A DNA stretch of 64,000 nucleotides from Onishia taeanensis. GTDB lineage: Bacteria > Pseudomonadota > Gammaproteobacteria > Pseudomonadales > Halomonadaceae. The position numbers and the translations under genes are program-made. The notes under the pieces are model-generated. The model saw only the letters and a program-made list of their open reading frames with translations, did no database searches and was not told where the DNA came from. Location of the stretch: NCBI RefSeq assembly GCF_900100755.1, contig NZ_FNCI01000006.1, positions 62,001 through 126,000 on the forward strand, read 5' to 3'. Positions 1-8,234 of the stretch are shown piece after piece. Within the stretch, counting starts at the first letter, position 1; each line of letters starts with the position of its first letter.

Positions 1-530
1 TCTGCGATGCGGCCATGACTCGTACGCCCAAGGAAGCCGAAGAAGGGCGATTGAACCTGATCGTCGGCGCGCCGGATGAGCTCTTCAGCGAGATTCGGTC
101 CTTGCTCGAGAGTTTCGCCGAGGCGATTACCCATGTCGGGCCGGTGGGTAGCGGGCATCGGGTCAAGCTCCTGCACAACTTCGTCTCCCTGGGTTTCTCG
201 GCGGTGCTCGCCGAGGCGTCAGCTGCCGCACGTCGCGCCGGTGTCGCGCCGCAGGCGCTGATCGAAGTGCTCGGCAATGGCGGTGGTGCAGGGGTGGTCT
301 TCGAGCGCCTGAAGCCCTTCATCCTTGCCGATGATCCCTCGAGTTTTCGTTTCTCGCTGTCCAATGCCAATAAGGATATTGGCTACTACCAGCAGATGGT
401 CGAGGAATTGGGGGCCAGCCACCAAGCAGCCGATGGTATCGCCGGCCTGTATCGGCAGGCTATCGAGCAGGGACACGGGCAGGCGGCGGTACCGGAGCTT
501 GTCGCCCTGCTGGCCGAGGCATCTCGTTAG
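1..530 (+). CDS. 3-hydroxyisobutyrate dehydrogenase-like NAD(P)-dependent oxidoreductase, C-terminal part
   Basis: The gene starts before the window; the reading frame is open from base 3 and the first in-frame ATG (base 15) lies inside a typical family motif (DAAMTRTPKEAEEG), so it is not the start. The visible ~175 residues hold the end of the Rossmann domain and the all-helical C-terminal domain of the 6-phosphogluconate/3-hydroxyisobutyrate dehydrogenase family. The GSGHRVKLLHN segment carries the catalytic lysine expected in this family, followed by the NxxxKD motif (NANKDIGYY). The family reduces or oxidises beta-hydroxyacids in the cytoplasm; the exact substrate cannot be told. It may belong with valine or beta-alanine catabolism (mmsA lies far away at 60 kb), but nothing next to it supports that. 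Confidence 0.85.
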   Translation, partial: CDAAMTRTPKEAEEGRLNLIVGAPDELFSEIRSLLESFAEAITHVGPVGSGHRVKLLHNFVSLGFSAVLAEASAAARRAGVAPQALIEVLGNGGGAGVVFERLKPFILADDPSSFRFSLSNANKDIGYYQQMVEELGASHQAADGIAGLYRQAIEQGHGQAAVPELVALLAEASR

Positions 531-615
531 GGCAGGAGGATTCTCCAAGCGGAACAGCCTCAGCGCCGTCACAAATCGCGTATCCTTAGCGGGAACATGA
601 GTAAGGAGCGATGAC

Positions 616-1353
616 GTGGCGGCGTTGGTCTATTGGATGGACATGGCAGGGGTAATCGTCTTTGCGCTGTCGGGGGTGATTCTTGCCTGCCGTACGCGCA
701 TGGATCCCTTCGGCATGCTGGTGCTGGCGGCAGTAGCCAGCATCGGTGGCGGCACCATTCGAGATCTGGTGCTGGGCGTACGCCCGGTGTTTTGGGTCAC
801 AGATCCCACTTATTTGTGGGTGGTGCTGGCCACCGTGGCTCTCTCGATTCTCGGCTTTCACTACATTCATCGCCTGACGCGCACTTTCCTGCCGGTGACC
901 GACGCCTGCGGACTTGCGCTGTTCACCGTGATCGGCACCCATAAAGCGCTGATGCTGGGCAATGCCGGCGTGGTGGCGGTGCTAATGGGCATGATGACCG
1001 GGGTTGCCGGCGGCATGTTGCGCGATGTGCTGGCGCGGCGGGTACCGATGGTGTTGCGCCAGGAGATCTATGCGACGGCGTCGATCATTGGTGGCACGAG
1101 CTATGTGCTGCTGCTCGAACTCCAGATGAATACTGTCCTTTCCATTGGCTTGGCGCTAGGGCTGACCCTGTCACTGCGACTTGCGGCCATTTACTGGCAA
1201 CTGAGCCTGCCCACCTTCGCCTGGGTAGTGACGCCACCACCAGAGCCCTCTGAGACGAAATCCCGTGACGTTAAGCCCCCGGCACACGTACGGCGGCGTC
1301 CTAAAGTCAGGGTCAAGCTGATCAGCCCCAAAGCGGCACGACGTCGGCGCTGA
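616..1353 (+). CDS. TRIC/UPF0126 family inner-membrane protein (YicG-like)
   Basis: A 245-residue membrane protein with two tandem three-helix repeats. The glycine-rich motif of each repeat is visible (SIGGGTIRDLVLG near residue 52 and GVAGGMLRDVLARR near residue 137), which is diagnostic of the UPF0126/TRIC family. Prokaryotic TRIC proteins form trimeric cation channels, and some members have been linked to glycine uptake. The start is a GTG at 616 with an AAGGAG ribosome site at 603-608; the ATG at 611 is out of frame. The last ~40 residues are a basic, proline-rich cytoplasmic tail (RRRPKVRVK...ARRRR), longer than in the shortest family members. No operon partner is evident. Confidence 0.85.
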   Translation: MAALVYWMDMAGVIVFALSGVILACRTRMDPFGMLVLAAVASIGGGTIRDLVLGVRPVFWVTDPTYLWVVLATVALSILGFHYIHRLTRTFLPVTDACGLALFTVIGTHKALMLGNAGVVAVLMGMMTGVAGGMLRDVLARRVPMVLRQEIYATASIIGGTSYVLLLELQMNTVLSIGLALGLTLSLRLAAIYWQLSLPTFAWVVTPPPEPSETKSRDVKPPAHVRRRPKVRVKLISPKAARRRR

Positions 1354-1412
1354 AACGACTTCCAGAGTGTGCCTATACTGTGGCTGCAGCCATATTCCGG
1401 TAAGGGGGCGTC

Positions 1413-2498
1413 ATGCGGTCGAAGGCATTTGGGTATGAGGCCTATCATCCGGTACAGCATCGCCTGCGCTGGGTTCTACTATGGCTGCTCTACTGTCTGG
1501 TTGTTGGATGTGCGACAGCCGCTCCGCTTTCACAGCAAGACATCGCGGCCGAGATACGTGCCCGCTACGACACTGCCTTCGACACCCTGCCTGCCGCCAA
1601 GCAGCGCCACTATGCGCAGCGGCTGTACCGCATTACCGGAGATGAGCGTTATCTTCCGCCACTTGAGGACTATGGCAGGCGATTGGTCGCGTCTTTGCAA
1701 AAGGATATCGCCGGCTTGGCCGAGCCGGGATATGCCGCTCAGCGTGCCGCCGGAATGCTAGAGCGCTATCCCGAACGCACGCGAAAGCAGCGCATACGCA
1801 AAGAGATGCTGGGGGAGTGGGGTGAGATGATCTTCGCCAAATATCTCGCCTTCCGTCTGAACCAGGCGCGCGCTCACGGCCTGTTGAATGAGCAGCAACT
1901 GTCGGGAGTCGATAGGGCGATGGCGTATCTCGACGAGCAGCCGTATCGCGATTTCTTGACGTCTCCTGAGGTACTCGAGGTCTATGCCGCCCAGGTCGCA
2001 AACCTGGCCTATGATCTCTACGGACTGGGAGTAGCCGATCTACGTCATGAAGCCAAGGCCGCCTTTCGTGCTCACTATCCGCCGGCACGCGATGCCGCGC
2101 TGTCCCAAGCGTCCTTTCGCAACAAGATCTATGGCATGACGCACTTCGTGATTGCCGCCAGTGACTATTATCAGTATCGCGTGTCTGCTACAGACAACGC
2201 CTGGATCCTCGATGAGTTCGATGCCCAAATTGAGCGCATCCTGGCCGAGACCAAGGAAGACATCTACACCGAGGTCGGTATCAGCTTCCAACTGGCAGGG
2301 CTGGCCGATCATCCGGTCGTCTCGCGTACCCAGCAAGCACTGATGAGTGCCTATGACCCCGAGGCAAGCATGATTCCCGGTGAGTTTGGCAGCACTGATC
2401 TAGCACGAGGCGAGCACCGCAATGTGCTGGCCATCATGCTGCTGGATGGGCCCGAGAGGTTTTACGCGGGGCCGGATATTACTAAATATGGTAATTAG
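1413..2498 (+). CDS. Exported protein resembling DUF3541
   Basis: A 361-residue protein with an N-terminal hydrophobic segment (residues 21-35) ending near GCATAAP, so it is probably exported; the cysteine could be a lipobox or simply precede an AxA cleavage site. The rest is soluble and alpha-helical with many R/Y/E residues, and the segment KIYGMTHFVIAASDYYQ resembles DUF3541 proteins known from Vibrio and relatives. No enzymatic motif was recognised, so no function is assigned. The ATG at 1413 follows a purine-rich AAGGGGG stretch at 1402-1408. Its stop codon overlaps the stop of the convergent acyltransferase gene by 3 bases, and the base composition changes sharply at this point. Confidence 0.6.
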   Translation: MRSKAFGYEAYHPVQHRLRWVLLWLLYCLVVGCATAAPLSQQDIAAEIRARYDTAFDTLPAAKQRHYAQRLYRITGDERYLPPLEDYGRRLVASLQKDIAGLAEPGYAAQRAAGMLERYPERTRKQRIRKEMLGEWGEMIFAKYLAFRLNQARAHGLLNEQQLSGVDRAMAYLDEQPYRDFLTSPEVLEVYAAQVANLAYDLYGLGVADLRHEAKAAFRAHYPPARDAALSQASFRNKIYGMTHFVIAASDYYQYRVSATDNAWILDEFDAQIERILAETKEDIYTEVGISFQLAGLADHPVVSRTQQALMSAYDPEASMIPGEFGSTDLARGEHRNVLAIMLLDGPERFYAGPDITKYGN

Positions 2499-3310
2499 CT
2501 TGATCCCTCTTTGGCTGCTATTGTTGCTGTTCTTTGGTTGCTGAGCCTTAATATCAATGCCCTCTGTTTTTCTAAGTCCTTTTTTATAGAGAGGTAAAGT
2601 TTTTGCAAATTTGGCTTAATAGAAGTTTCTGCATCTCGTTGGTCGATGTAAAAAGGTGTTCTCTCTCCATGGTAGTGGATTTCTGAACCTGCAGTTCGGA
2701 AGTTTATACCTGAAACGCCGAGAAGTCTGGCAAATCTTTTCTCCATCATGGCGAAGACATGATGTCTTTCTGAGATTCCTGCGATAGCAGTGGATGCTAA
2801 GAAAAGGCTTACACCTATTAGGGGGAAAAGATGACCGTGTTTTTCTTGGATCTCTTTGATTTTTTGATTTTTTCTGCTGGAAATGCATTGTTTGTCTTTC
2901 TTTTTTCGGAATTCTTTTATGACGGCTAGTCTGGAGATTTCACAGGTCTGTTCTTTTTTAAAATTATTAGGGTGTACTGTTGGGTTGGTCAGGCTTGCCA
3001 TGCAGTGTTTTTCTAATGGTAAGAAGTAGCAGGGCGATGATGGCGTATTGTCGGGTGAGACCAACCTTAGGCAGCCTGCTGGTAAGCCGCTTTCTCTGTG
3101 GATAATGATGCAAAGTGTGGAGTTCTCATCATATTCATCGTATTCATATGGAGTACCTTTTTCCCCGATGTCACACTTCATTTCTTCCCTGTAAACTTGA
3201 TGCCTAATGGCATAAGCTTTCATTTTTTCTTCATTATTTGAAGCTATCTTGAACGAGAATTCGCGGGAGAACGTCTCGTATATATCTTCGTCTTTTTTCC
3301 AGTTATTCAT
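2495..3310 (-). CDS. LuxI/FeeM-like N-acyltransferase (PEP-CTERM/exosortase-associated acyltransferase type)
   Basis: A 271-residue GNAT-fold protein of the autoinducer-synthase/N-acyl amino acid synthase group. Visible signatures from the ATG at 3310: R36-HQVY-40, the E56-x-D58-x-Y60-D61 pattern typical of LuxI-type enzymes, and GCLRL with R82. Such enzymes move an acyl chain from acyl-ACP or acyl-CoA to an amine. Proteins like this are often named exosortase-associated acyltransferases (TIGR03694-like), but no exosortase or PEP-CTERM protein is seen here. The start overlaps the stop of the upstream GGDEF-EAL gene by 8 bp, implying translational coupling. A longer frame reaches 3376 but lies inside that gene. 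Base composition is AT-rich, unlike the gene to its left. The product and substrate are unknown. Confidence 0.75.
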   Translation of the reverse strand: MNNWKKDEDIYETFSREFSFKIASNNEEKMKAYAIRHQVYREEMKCDIGEKGTPYEYDEYDENSTLCIIIHRESGLPAGCLRLVSPDNTPSSPCYFLPLEKHCMASLTNPTVHPNNFKKEQTCEISRLAVIKEFRKKKDKQCISSRKNQKIKEIQEKHGHLFPLIGVSLFLASTAIAGISERHHVFAMMEKRFARLLGVSGINFRTAGSEIHYHGERTPFYIDQRDAETSIKPNLQKLYLSIKKDLEKQRALILRLSNQRTATIAAKEGSS

Positions 3311-6137
3311 GGTTTTTGTGTCTAGTTTTTGTGTCTGAGATCTCTTTGGGTTCGCCCAAAAAGTAACCTTGGCCAAATGTTACTCCATATTCCTTAAGTA
3401 TATTGGCGGTCTCTGTGCTATCTACGAATTCAGCAATTACAGCCTTTCCAAAACCTTTTGCTATTTCAGTGACTGCTTTGACTATAAGCTGGTTTTTATA
3501 GTTTGAAGATAGGTCTTTAATAAATGATCCATCTATTTTAATGAAGTCCATTGGTAGCTGGCCTAAATAATGGAGGCTGCTAAATCCAACGCCAAAGTCA
3601 TCTAGTGCAGTTTGGCAACCGAGGTTCCTCATTCTAAGTAATACATTGTTTGCGGTAGAGAAGTCTGTAACGGCTGCCGTCTCTGTTACCTCTAGAATAA
3701 GCTGATTTGGGTTTGCACCACTTCTTTTTAATTCCTCGGAAAGGAAGCTGTTAATCCCAGGTTCATGAAGTGATTGTCCAGACAGGTTTACTGATAAAGA
3801 GACACCATCTTCCTGTATTTCTTTTAGAAGAATAAGACTATGATGTAGGACCCACCTGTCTATTTGAATAATTTGACCACTTTGTTCTGCTATGGGTATG
3901 AAGGTTCCTGGTGATATAAGTTCACCTCCATCTCCACGAAGGCGTAAAAGTATTTCGTAATGTTTAACGCTGCCATCTGATAATTTTATTATTGGCTGAG
4001 TCATTAGCTCAAATTCGTTGTTTTGTAGCGCATGTCTAATTCTTTCTATCCAATATACACGCTTCTGCAGTTCATTCTTGGCTTCGTCAATTGTAGAAAG
4101 CATATGCCAGCGTTTTAGACTGCTCTCTTTTGCCTTGTACATGGCTACATCTGCATTTGCCATTAGCTCAGCAGGTGTAGGCCCATGGAGTGGATAACAG
4201 GCGATACCAATGCTTACACTAGCGCGATGAAGGCGTCCGTCGTGTAAAAGTAAACTAGTTTCATCAAGATTATTTTCTATATTTTGCGCAATTTCAACGG
4301 CTTCGTTTTCACTAGCGTTCTCCAATAATACCGAAAATTCATCGCCACCTAACCGCGCAATAAAGCCTCGCTCGCCAATTACGTTCTCGATATTCCTCGC
4401 TACAAGTTGTAAGAGTTTGTCGCCCGCAGGATGCCCGCTAAGTTCGTTGACATCCTTGAATTGGTCAAGGTCCATGAAAAGAACAGCACCTGCTTCCTCT
4501 TTTTCGAAGACTTCTTCAATTCTTTCCTGGAATGCGCGTCTATTGTATAAGCCTGTCAAAGAGTCACGGCTTGCTAACCAAGCGAGGCGTGATTCTGCTG
4601 CTTTTCGGTCGGTTATATCGATGCCAACTGAAATGGTATGCATTGAGGGGTCATTGCTATCAGAAAGGCGAGCGTGATACCAGACAATGGTGCGTTGTTC
4701 TTCATCTTTTCCGCGCAGTAGACGCTCCTCAGCTTGATGGTCGCTAGTTTCAAATCGCGAGTCACTTGGCTTATGGAAAAGTGCTTCGAATCGTTGTCCA
4801 AGGATAATATCATATGGCTGTCCAAAGATATCTTGACAGTACTGATTGACCAAGCTTATTTTACCCTGATTATCTTGTGTCAAAATTAGAACATGTGCCG
4901 TGTCTAGAAGGTTCTCGATAAAATCACGCTCTCTAGCCAGTTCTTCCAAGCGTGCATTCAGAAGCTCGCCACGAGACTTAACCTCCCCTTCAAGTGTCTC
5001 CAGCTGACATGCAAGATCCAATGCAGTAGCATCTAACAAGTCGATTTCGTCCAAAAGACGCCGTTTCGGCATGGGTATCATCTGTTTAGCCTTCGCAAAA
5101 CCACCTTCTGCAAGTGCTGGCAATACACTTGATAAACGGCGAACGCGTGCCATAGGCTTCCAAAGGATGACGAGAAGCATTACTTCGGCAGCCAGCCATC
5201 CAATCAAGCCAGTAGCTAATATCGTACCAGTATCTCGGTTGATGGCATAAATTTGTGATGTAATGTCGGATATCAGTATAAAATGTCCAGTTTCACCTTG
5301 TTTATTGTTTCGGCTTATTTTTATAGTACTAATTTCTATATATTTGTTGCTATGCTTTAATCTTGCGGGCTTGTTTTGTAGCTCTTCTAATGTAAAAAGA
5401 TACGCAGCTTGATGTATTAATGGCAAAGTATTTTCTTGGTTTGTGAGTGTGGCTAGTTTTCCATGCCAAGCACTGACACTGCGTGTAATGTCCAATTGGT
5501 CTTGGGCATATTGACCTGTTATTAGCAAGGCTACATCACTTCCCGACACTTCGTGAGCCTGCCGAGTTACATCAGCTAGTGAGCGTGATATCAGGACGGC
5601 ACCATGACTTTTGCCATCTACTAGAATAGGAGCCACTGCATACTGCCGGCAGTCGGCGAAGCAACGTAATGTCGTGAAAGGCATGTCGGAGGCAATCACA
5701 TTTTTCCCCCACTCTGCGAAGGGTAAGTTATGGCCTGCCTGACTATATCCCCATTTAACAAGCTGCTGGCCAGTCTCGTCTAGTATAACTAGTTCGTCGA
5801 TGCCTGCTTCCAGTTGCAGCGTTGGCCATTTGTTGTTGAAAGAGCTGGCGATGGTTGCTCTATCAGCCTGCTTTAGAGCATTTCCAAGACCTGAGGTGAG
5901 AGAGGCGTTTAATGCTGCAATCTGTCGCAAGCTATCCATAGAATGGTTGAGGGCTTGACGAATTTCCCTGGCTTGGCGCTGAACTTGGTCATTCCGAGAA
6001 TCATTAAATTGTCGCAGTAAGTTGTCTCGGCTTACGAAGGTAAAGGCCGTTGTCAAACCGAGCAACAGTAGGCTGGTCAAGGCAATGACGCGCCATGTCA
6101 GTCCAAGCTTGGGTCGAATTTTCTTCAAGCTGTCCAT
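3303..6137 (-). CDS. Membrane sensor GGDEF-EAL protein (CHASE-type periplasmic domain, PAS)
   Basis: A 944-residue bifunctional c-di-GMP protein. An N-terminal membrane helix (about 15-34) and a second near 303-326 frame a ~270-residue periplasmic sensor resembling CHASE-type domains. A cytoplasmic linker and PAS domain (about 410-530) follow, then GGDEF (RLGGDEF near 595) and EAL (YEILLRL near 727, ALDDFGVG near 847, IAEFVDS near 900). The GGDEF core is intact, but the allosteric RxxD site upstream reads GERG, so product inhibition is probably lost. The EAL glutamate and the DD pair are present, so phosphodiesterase activity is plausible. It lies 52 bp after the barrel gene and is coupled to the acyltransferase, suggesting it senses a periplasmic ligand handled by the same operon. 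Confidence 0.9.
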   Translation of the reverse strand: MDSLKKIRPKLGLTWRVIALTSLLLLGLTTAFTFVSRDNLLRQFNDSRNDQVQRQAREIRQALNHSMDSLRQIAALNASLTSGLGNALKQADRATIASSFNNKWPTLQLEAGIDELVILDETGQQLVKWGYSQAGHNLPFAEWGKNVIASDMPFTTLRCFADCRQYAVAPILVDGKSHGAVLISRSLADVTRQAHEVSGSDVALLITGQYAQDQLDITRSVSAWHGKLATLTNQENTLPLIHQAAYLFTLEELQNKPARLKHSNKYIEISTIKISRNNKQGETGHFILISDITSQIYAINRDTGTILATGLIGWLAAEVMLLVILWKPMARVRRLSSVLPALAEGGFAKAKQMIPMPKRRLLDEIDLLDATALDLACQLETLEGEVKSRGELLNARLEELARERDFIENLLDTAHVLILTQDNQGKISLVNQYCQDIFGQPYDIILGQRFEALFHKPSDSRFETSDHQAEERLLRGKDEEQRTIVWYHARLSDSNDPSMHTISVGIDITDRKAAESRLAWLASRDSLTGLYNRRAFQERIEEVFEKEEAGAVLFMDLDQFKDVNELSGHPAGDKLLQLVARNIENVIGERGFIARLGGDEFSVLLENASENEAVEIAQNIENNLDETSLLLHDGRLHRASVSIGIACYPLHGPTPAELMANADVAMYKAKESSLKRWHMLSTIDEAKNELQKRVYWIERIRHALQNNEFELMTQPIIKLSDGSVKHYEILLRLRGDGGELISPGTFIPIAEQSGQIIQIDRWVLHHSLILLKEIQEDGVSLSVNLSGQSLHEPGINSFLSEELKRSGANPNQLILEVTETAAVTDFSTANNVLLRMRNLGCQTALDDFGVGFSSLHYLGQLPMDFIKIDGSFIKDLSSNYKNQLIVKAVTEIAKGFGKAVIAEFVDSTETANILKEYGVTFGQGYFLGEPKEISDTKTRHKNHE

Positions 6138-6189
6138 AAGGGGGCAATGTCATCCTTGCATAATATGCTAATTTGCAGTGCCGGCTGAT

Positions 6190-7404
6190 TTAGAATCGCA
6201 GCGATAACTGCATCAGAAACATATTCCAGTATCGGTCTGTGTCAACTGGGTTGGGGTTTTCCTGAACGGATAACCAGCCTGTTCCGTCTACATGATGATA
6301 TTCTGCGGATAGCAGTAGTTGTGGATGCGGCTTCCATTGTGCCCCCATAGTCCAATCTCTGGCGTATTGTGAGTGTCCGGGCCCAGAGCCAGCTTCCTCG
6401 TAGTCGCGTCCAGAAGGATCATTACGGTTTGCGACCATGGTGTCGTAGCGTAAGAAGCCATTCCAATTGCTGTTAAATCTTCTGGTGTACTGTAGGTACC
6501 AGCTCTCACCTATAACTTTTGAGTTTATTATTTCGTTATCGAAGTTTCGAGACTCAATTTTTCTGATGGCATATTCTGAGGTGATGCTCCATTTTTCTCG
6601 ATTTAGCTGTATTGACAGTACAGTGGGCTGGAAAAATAACTTTCCTCTGTCACTGTATGCTCTAACATCACCTGATACGTCAGCTATGCTTAAGGCAGCT
6701 AGAAATCCGCCTCCATTATGTTCATATAGAATTTGCCCGATAAATGATGTGTTGCCATCAATCGATGTTCTATTGCTTTTTGGAAAAGCCTGTCTTTCGA
6801 GGTCATTATCGGTTTGTGGAACGCCAATGCCAGCTTGTAGCCTTACAACTCCCTTTGAAAGTCTCTCTTCTTCGTAAAAACTTATGCCATCCGCTGCCAA
6901 ACCGAGTGAACGGGTCCTATCAAAATAGATTGATTGTGGAAGAAGTATGCTGGGCCGCGTGAAAGACACATCGCGCGTTTGATTGTAGAAGCCAAATGGG
7001 TTCTTGAAGCGACCAATTTGTATTCCAGCGCTTCGTTCCTGACCAGACAGGGCTTGATAGTCTACTACCCCATGATCAAGCTTCGGTTGACCCTCACTGC
7101 CATTGCCGCCTGCGCGCCTGCTTAGCACCTGCGCGGCGACCAGAATATCCTCGTGGGGACGCACGGAAAAATTGACGCCGACCTCGGTAAATTGGGTGCT
7201 ACCACCGCCTTCGCTACTGGGGCCAAAGAAATTGTTGTCATCGGTAATCACTAGCGCCTGACTAAGAAAGCCATGTACTTGTAGCGTATCGCCTATATCT
7301 TGGGCATCTGCATTTTTAGCTGTTGCGAGGAGACTCAAAATGCCGATGACACCCAGGAGTCGTGCCCCTACGTTACTCCATTGATATGACGTGGACACGA
7401 TCAT
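6190..7404 (-). CDS. Porin-like outer-membrane beta-barrel protein
   Basis: A 404-residue protein with a signal peptide (hydrophobic stretch LLGVIGILSLLA, cleavage likely after NADAQ near residue 35) and a C-terminal phenylalanine in a strand ending SLRF, the signature recognised by the BAM machinery. The body has alternating aromatic/polar strands (e.g. SWYLQYTRRF, WTMGAQWKPHP) as in diffusion porins. It starts inside the end of the upstream binding-protein gene (32-bp overlap) and precedes the GGDEF-EAL gene, so it belongs to the same minus-strand operon. Specific substrate cannot be deduced. The barrel may bring in or export a ligand sensed by the operon's periplasmic proteins. Confidence 0.75.
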   Translation of the reverse strand: MIVSTSYQWSNVGARLLGVIGILSLLATAKNADAQDIGDTLQVHGFLSQALVITDDNNFFGPSSEGGGSTQFTEVGVNFSVRPHEDILVAAQVLSRRAGGNGSEGQPKLDHGVVDYQALSGQERSAGIQIGRFKNPFGFYNQTRDVSFTRPSILLPQSIYFDRTRSLGLAADGISFYEEERLSKGVVRLQAGIGVPQTDNDLERQAFPKSNRTSIDGNTSFIGQILYEHNGGGFLAALSIADVSGDVRAYSDRGKLFFQPTVLSIQLNREKWSITSEYAIRKIESRNFDNEIINSKVIGESWYLQYTRRFNSNWNGFLRYDTMVANRNDPSGRDYEEAGSGPGHSQYARDWTMGAQWKPHPQLLLSAEYHHVDGTGWLSVQENPNPVDTDRYWNMFLMQLSLRF

Positions 7405-7834
7405 CCAGATGCTCCCTATCGAGATACCCCAGGCTTCCCTGGGTAGTGGCGATGCGCTCTAGCATTTCCGATTGTGACATTACCTGCGTGGGGGCCTGTC
7501 CGGTTCCTGAAAACACCACACGATCCCAGGACAGTTGAAGTTGGTGAGGGTAAACCGACAAGCTCTGCTTAGCGAAGCGGTCATGCACCGGATGGCCGTT
7601 TGGCAGCACGAAGACCCTCAATGCCTGTCCGTTTGGCCAGGTGCGTTGACGCATGGCGAACATGGCTCGGGCAGTATCCTGGTTCAGCGATGTCGTTCTG
7701 ACGTCTTGGTTCGCGACCATGACGATATCGGGCTGTTCATCCTCAGCAATGCAGCTAGGGGCGAGTATCATGGTCAAGCACGTTAGCCCCCAACGCACCA
7801 AGCTGAGCGCCATACCAGACCTCATTCGCGACAT
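7373..7834 (-). CDS. Small periplasmic substrate-binding-like protein (PstS-type fold)
   Basis: A 153-residue exported protein: hydrophobic signal (LTCLTMILAPSCIA) followed by DIVMVANQDVRTTSLNQDTARAMFAMRQRTWPNG, which resembles the compact one-lobe phosphate-binding-like proteins (PBP superfamily). The segment LGYLDREHLDDRVHVI fits the family's C-terminal strand. No ABC permease or ATPase genes accompany it, so a transport role is unlikely; such short proteins often serve as ligand sensors or accessory proteins. First gene of the minus-strand operon. The start could also be the ATG at 7813, which has a GAGGT ribosome site, and both leave a usable signal peptide. Cysteine 28 sits near the cleavage site. 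Confidence 0.65.
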   Translation of the reverse strand: MSRMRSGMALSLVRWGLTCLTMILAPSCIAEDEQPDIVMVANQDVRTTSLNQDTARAMFAMRQRTWPNGQALRVFVLPNGHPVHDRFAKQSLSVYPHQLQLSWDRVVFSGTGQAPTQVMSQSEMLERIATTQGSLGYLDREHLDDRVHVISME

Positions 7835-8201
7835 GGTTCACCCGAATGGTTAATGGAACCTGGTCGAGCACTTTGCTGTTCAAGCACTGCCTTGGCAGCG
7901 TCACTCTTGTGGTTGCCGAAAGAACAAGTGATTGGACCGGGAGGAAGGCTTGTACAGCGAGCTAAATGTAACGTCGACTGATTGATAAACCTTTCACTCC
8001 TCATATCGCATTGGTCAGGCTTTGGCGATCAGGTTCTGTTACAACTTGAAATATTATTTTTTTCATTAATGATGCCCACCCTGGCATCTTAAAGCACGCC
8101 TGATGGATTGGCTATGTCGACCGCAGCCTGAGCTGGAGAGTCCACTGGCACATCAGTACACGGAAAAGTGCATCATGGAAAGGGAAGGTGGTAGGAGCAA
8201 G
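7835..8201. other. Intergenic region upstream of the acyltransferase/c-di-GMP operon
   Basis: About 370 bases without a convincing gene. A 60-codon minus-strand frame (7822-8004) has no family resemblance or clear ribosome site and was not accepted. The part at 8035-8075 is AT-rich and is the most likely place for the promoter of the minus-strand operon starting at 7834, but no strong -35/-10 pair was seen. Confidence 0.5.
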
Positions 8202-8227
8202 AGGCCGCCAGCGAGGGCTGGCGGCCT
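8202..8227 (-). terminator. Hairpin downstream of nhaD
   Basis: A perfect 11-bp stem (8202-8212 with 8217-8227) and a GAGG loop lie 8 bases after the nhaD stop. The T-rich tract on the minus strand is weak, so it may be a poor intrinsic terminator or an mRNA-stabilising hairpin. Confidence 0.6.
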
Positions 8228-8234
8228 GAGCCGC

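Noticed and set aside
7822-8004. 60-codon minus-strand frame upstream of the binding-protein gene
   Set aside because: No family resemblance, no ribosome site, overlaps the start of a supported gene.
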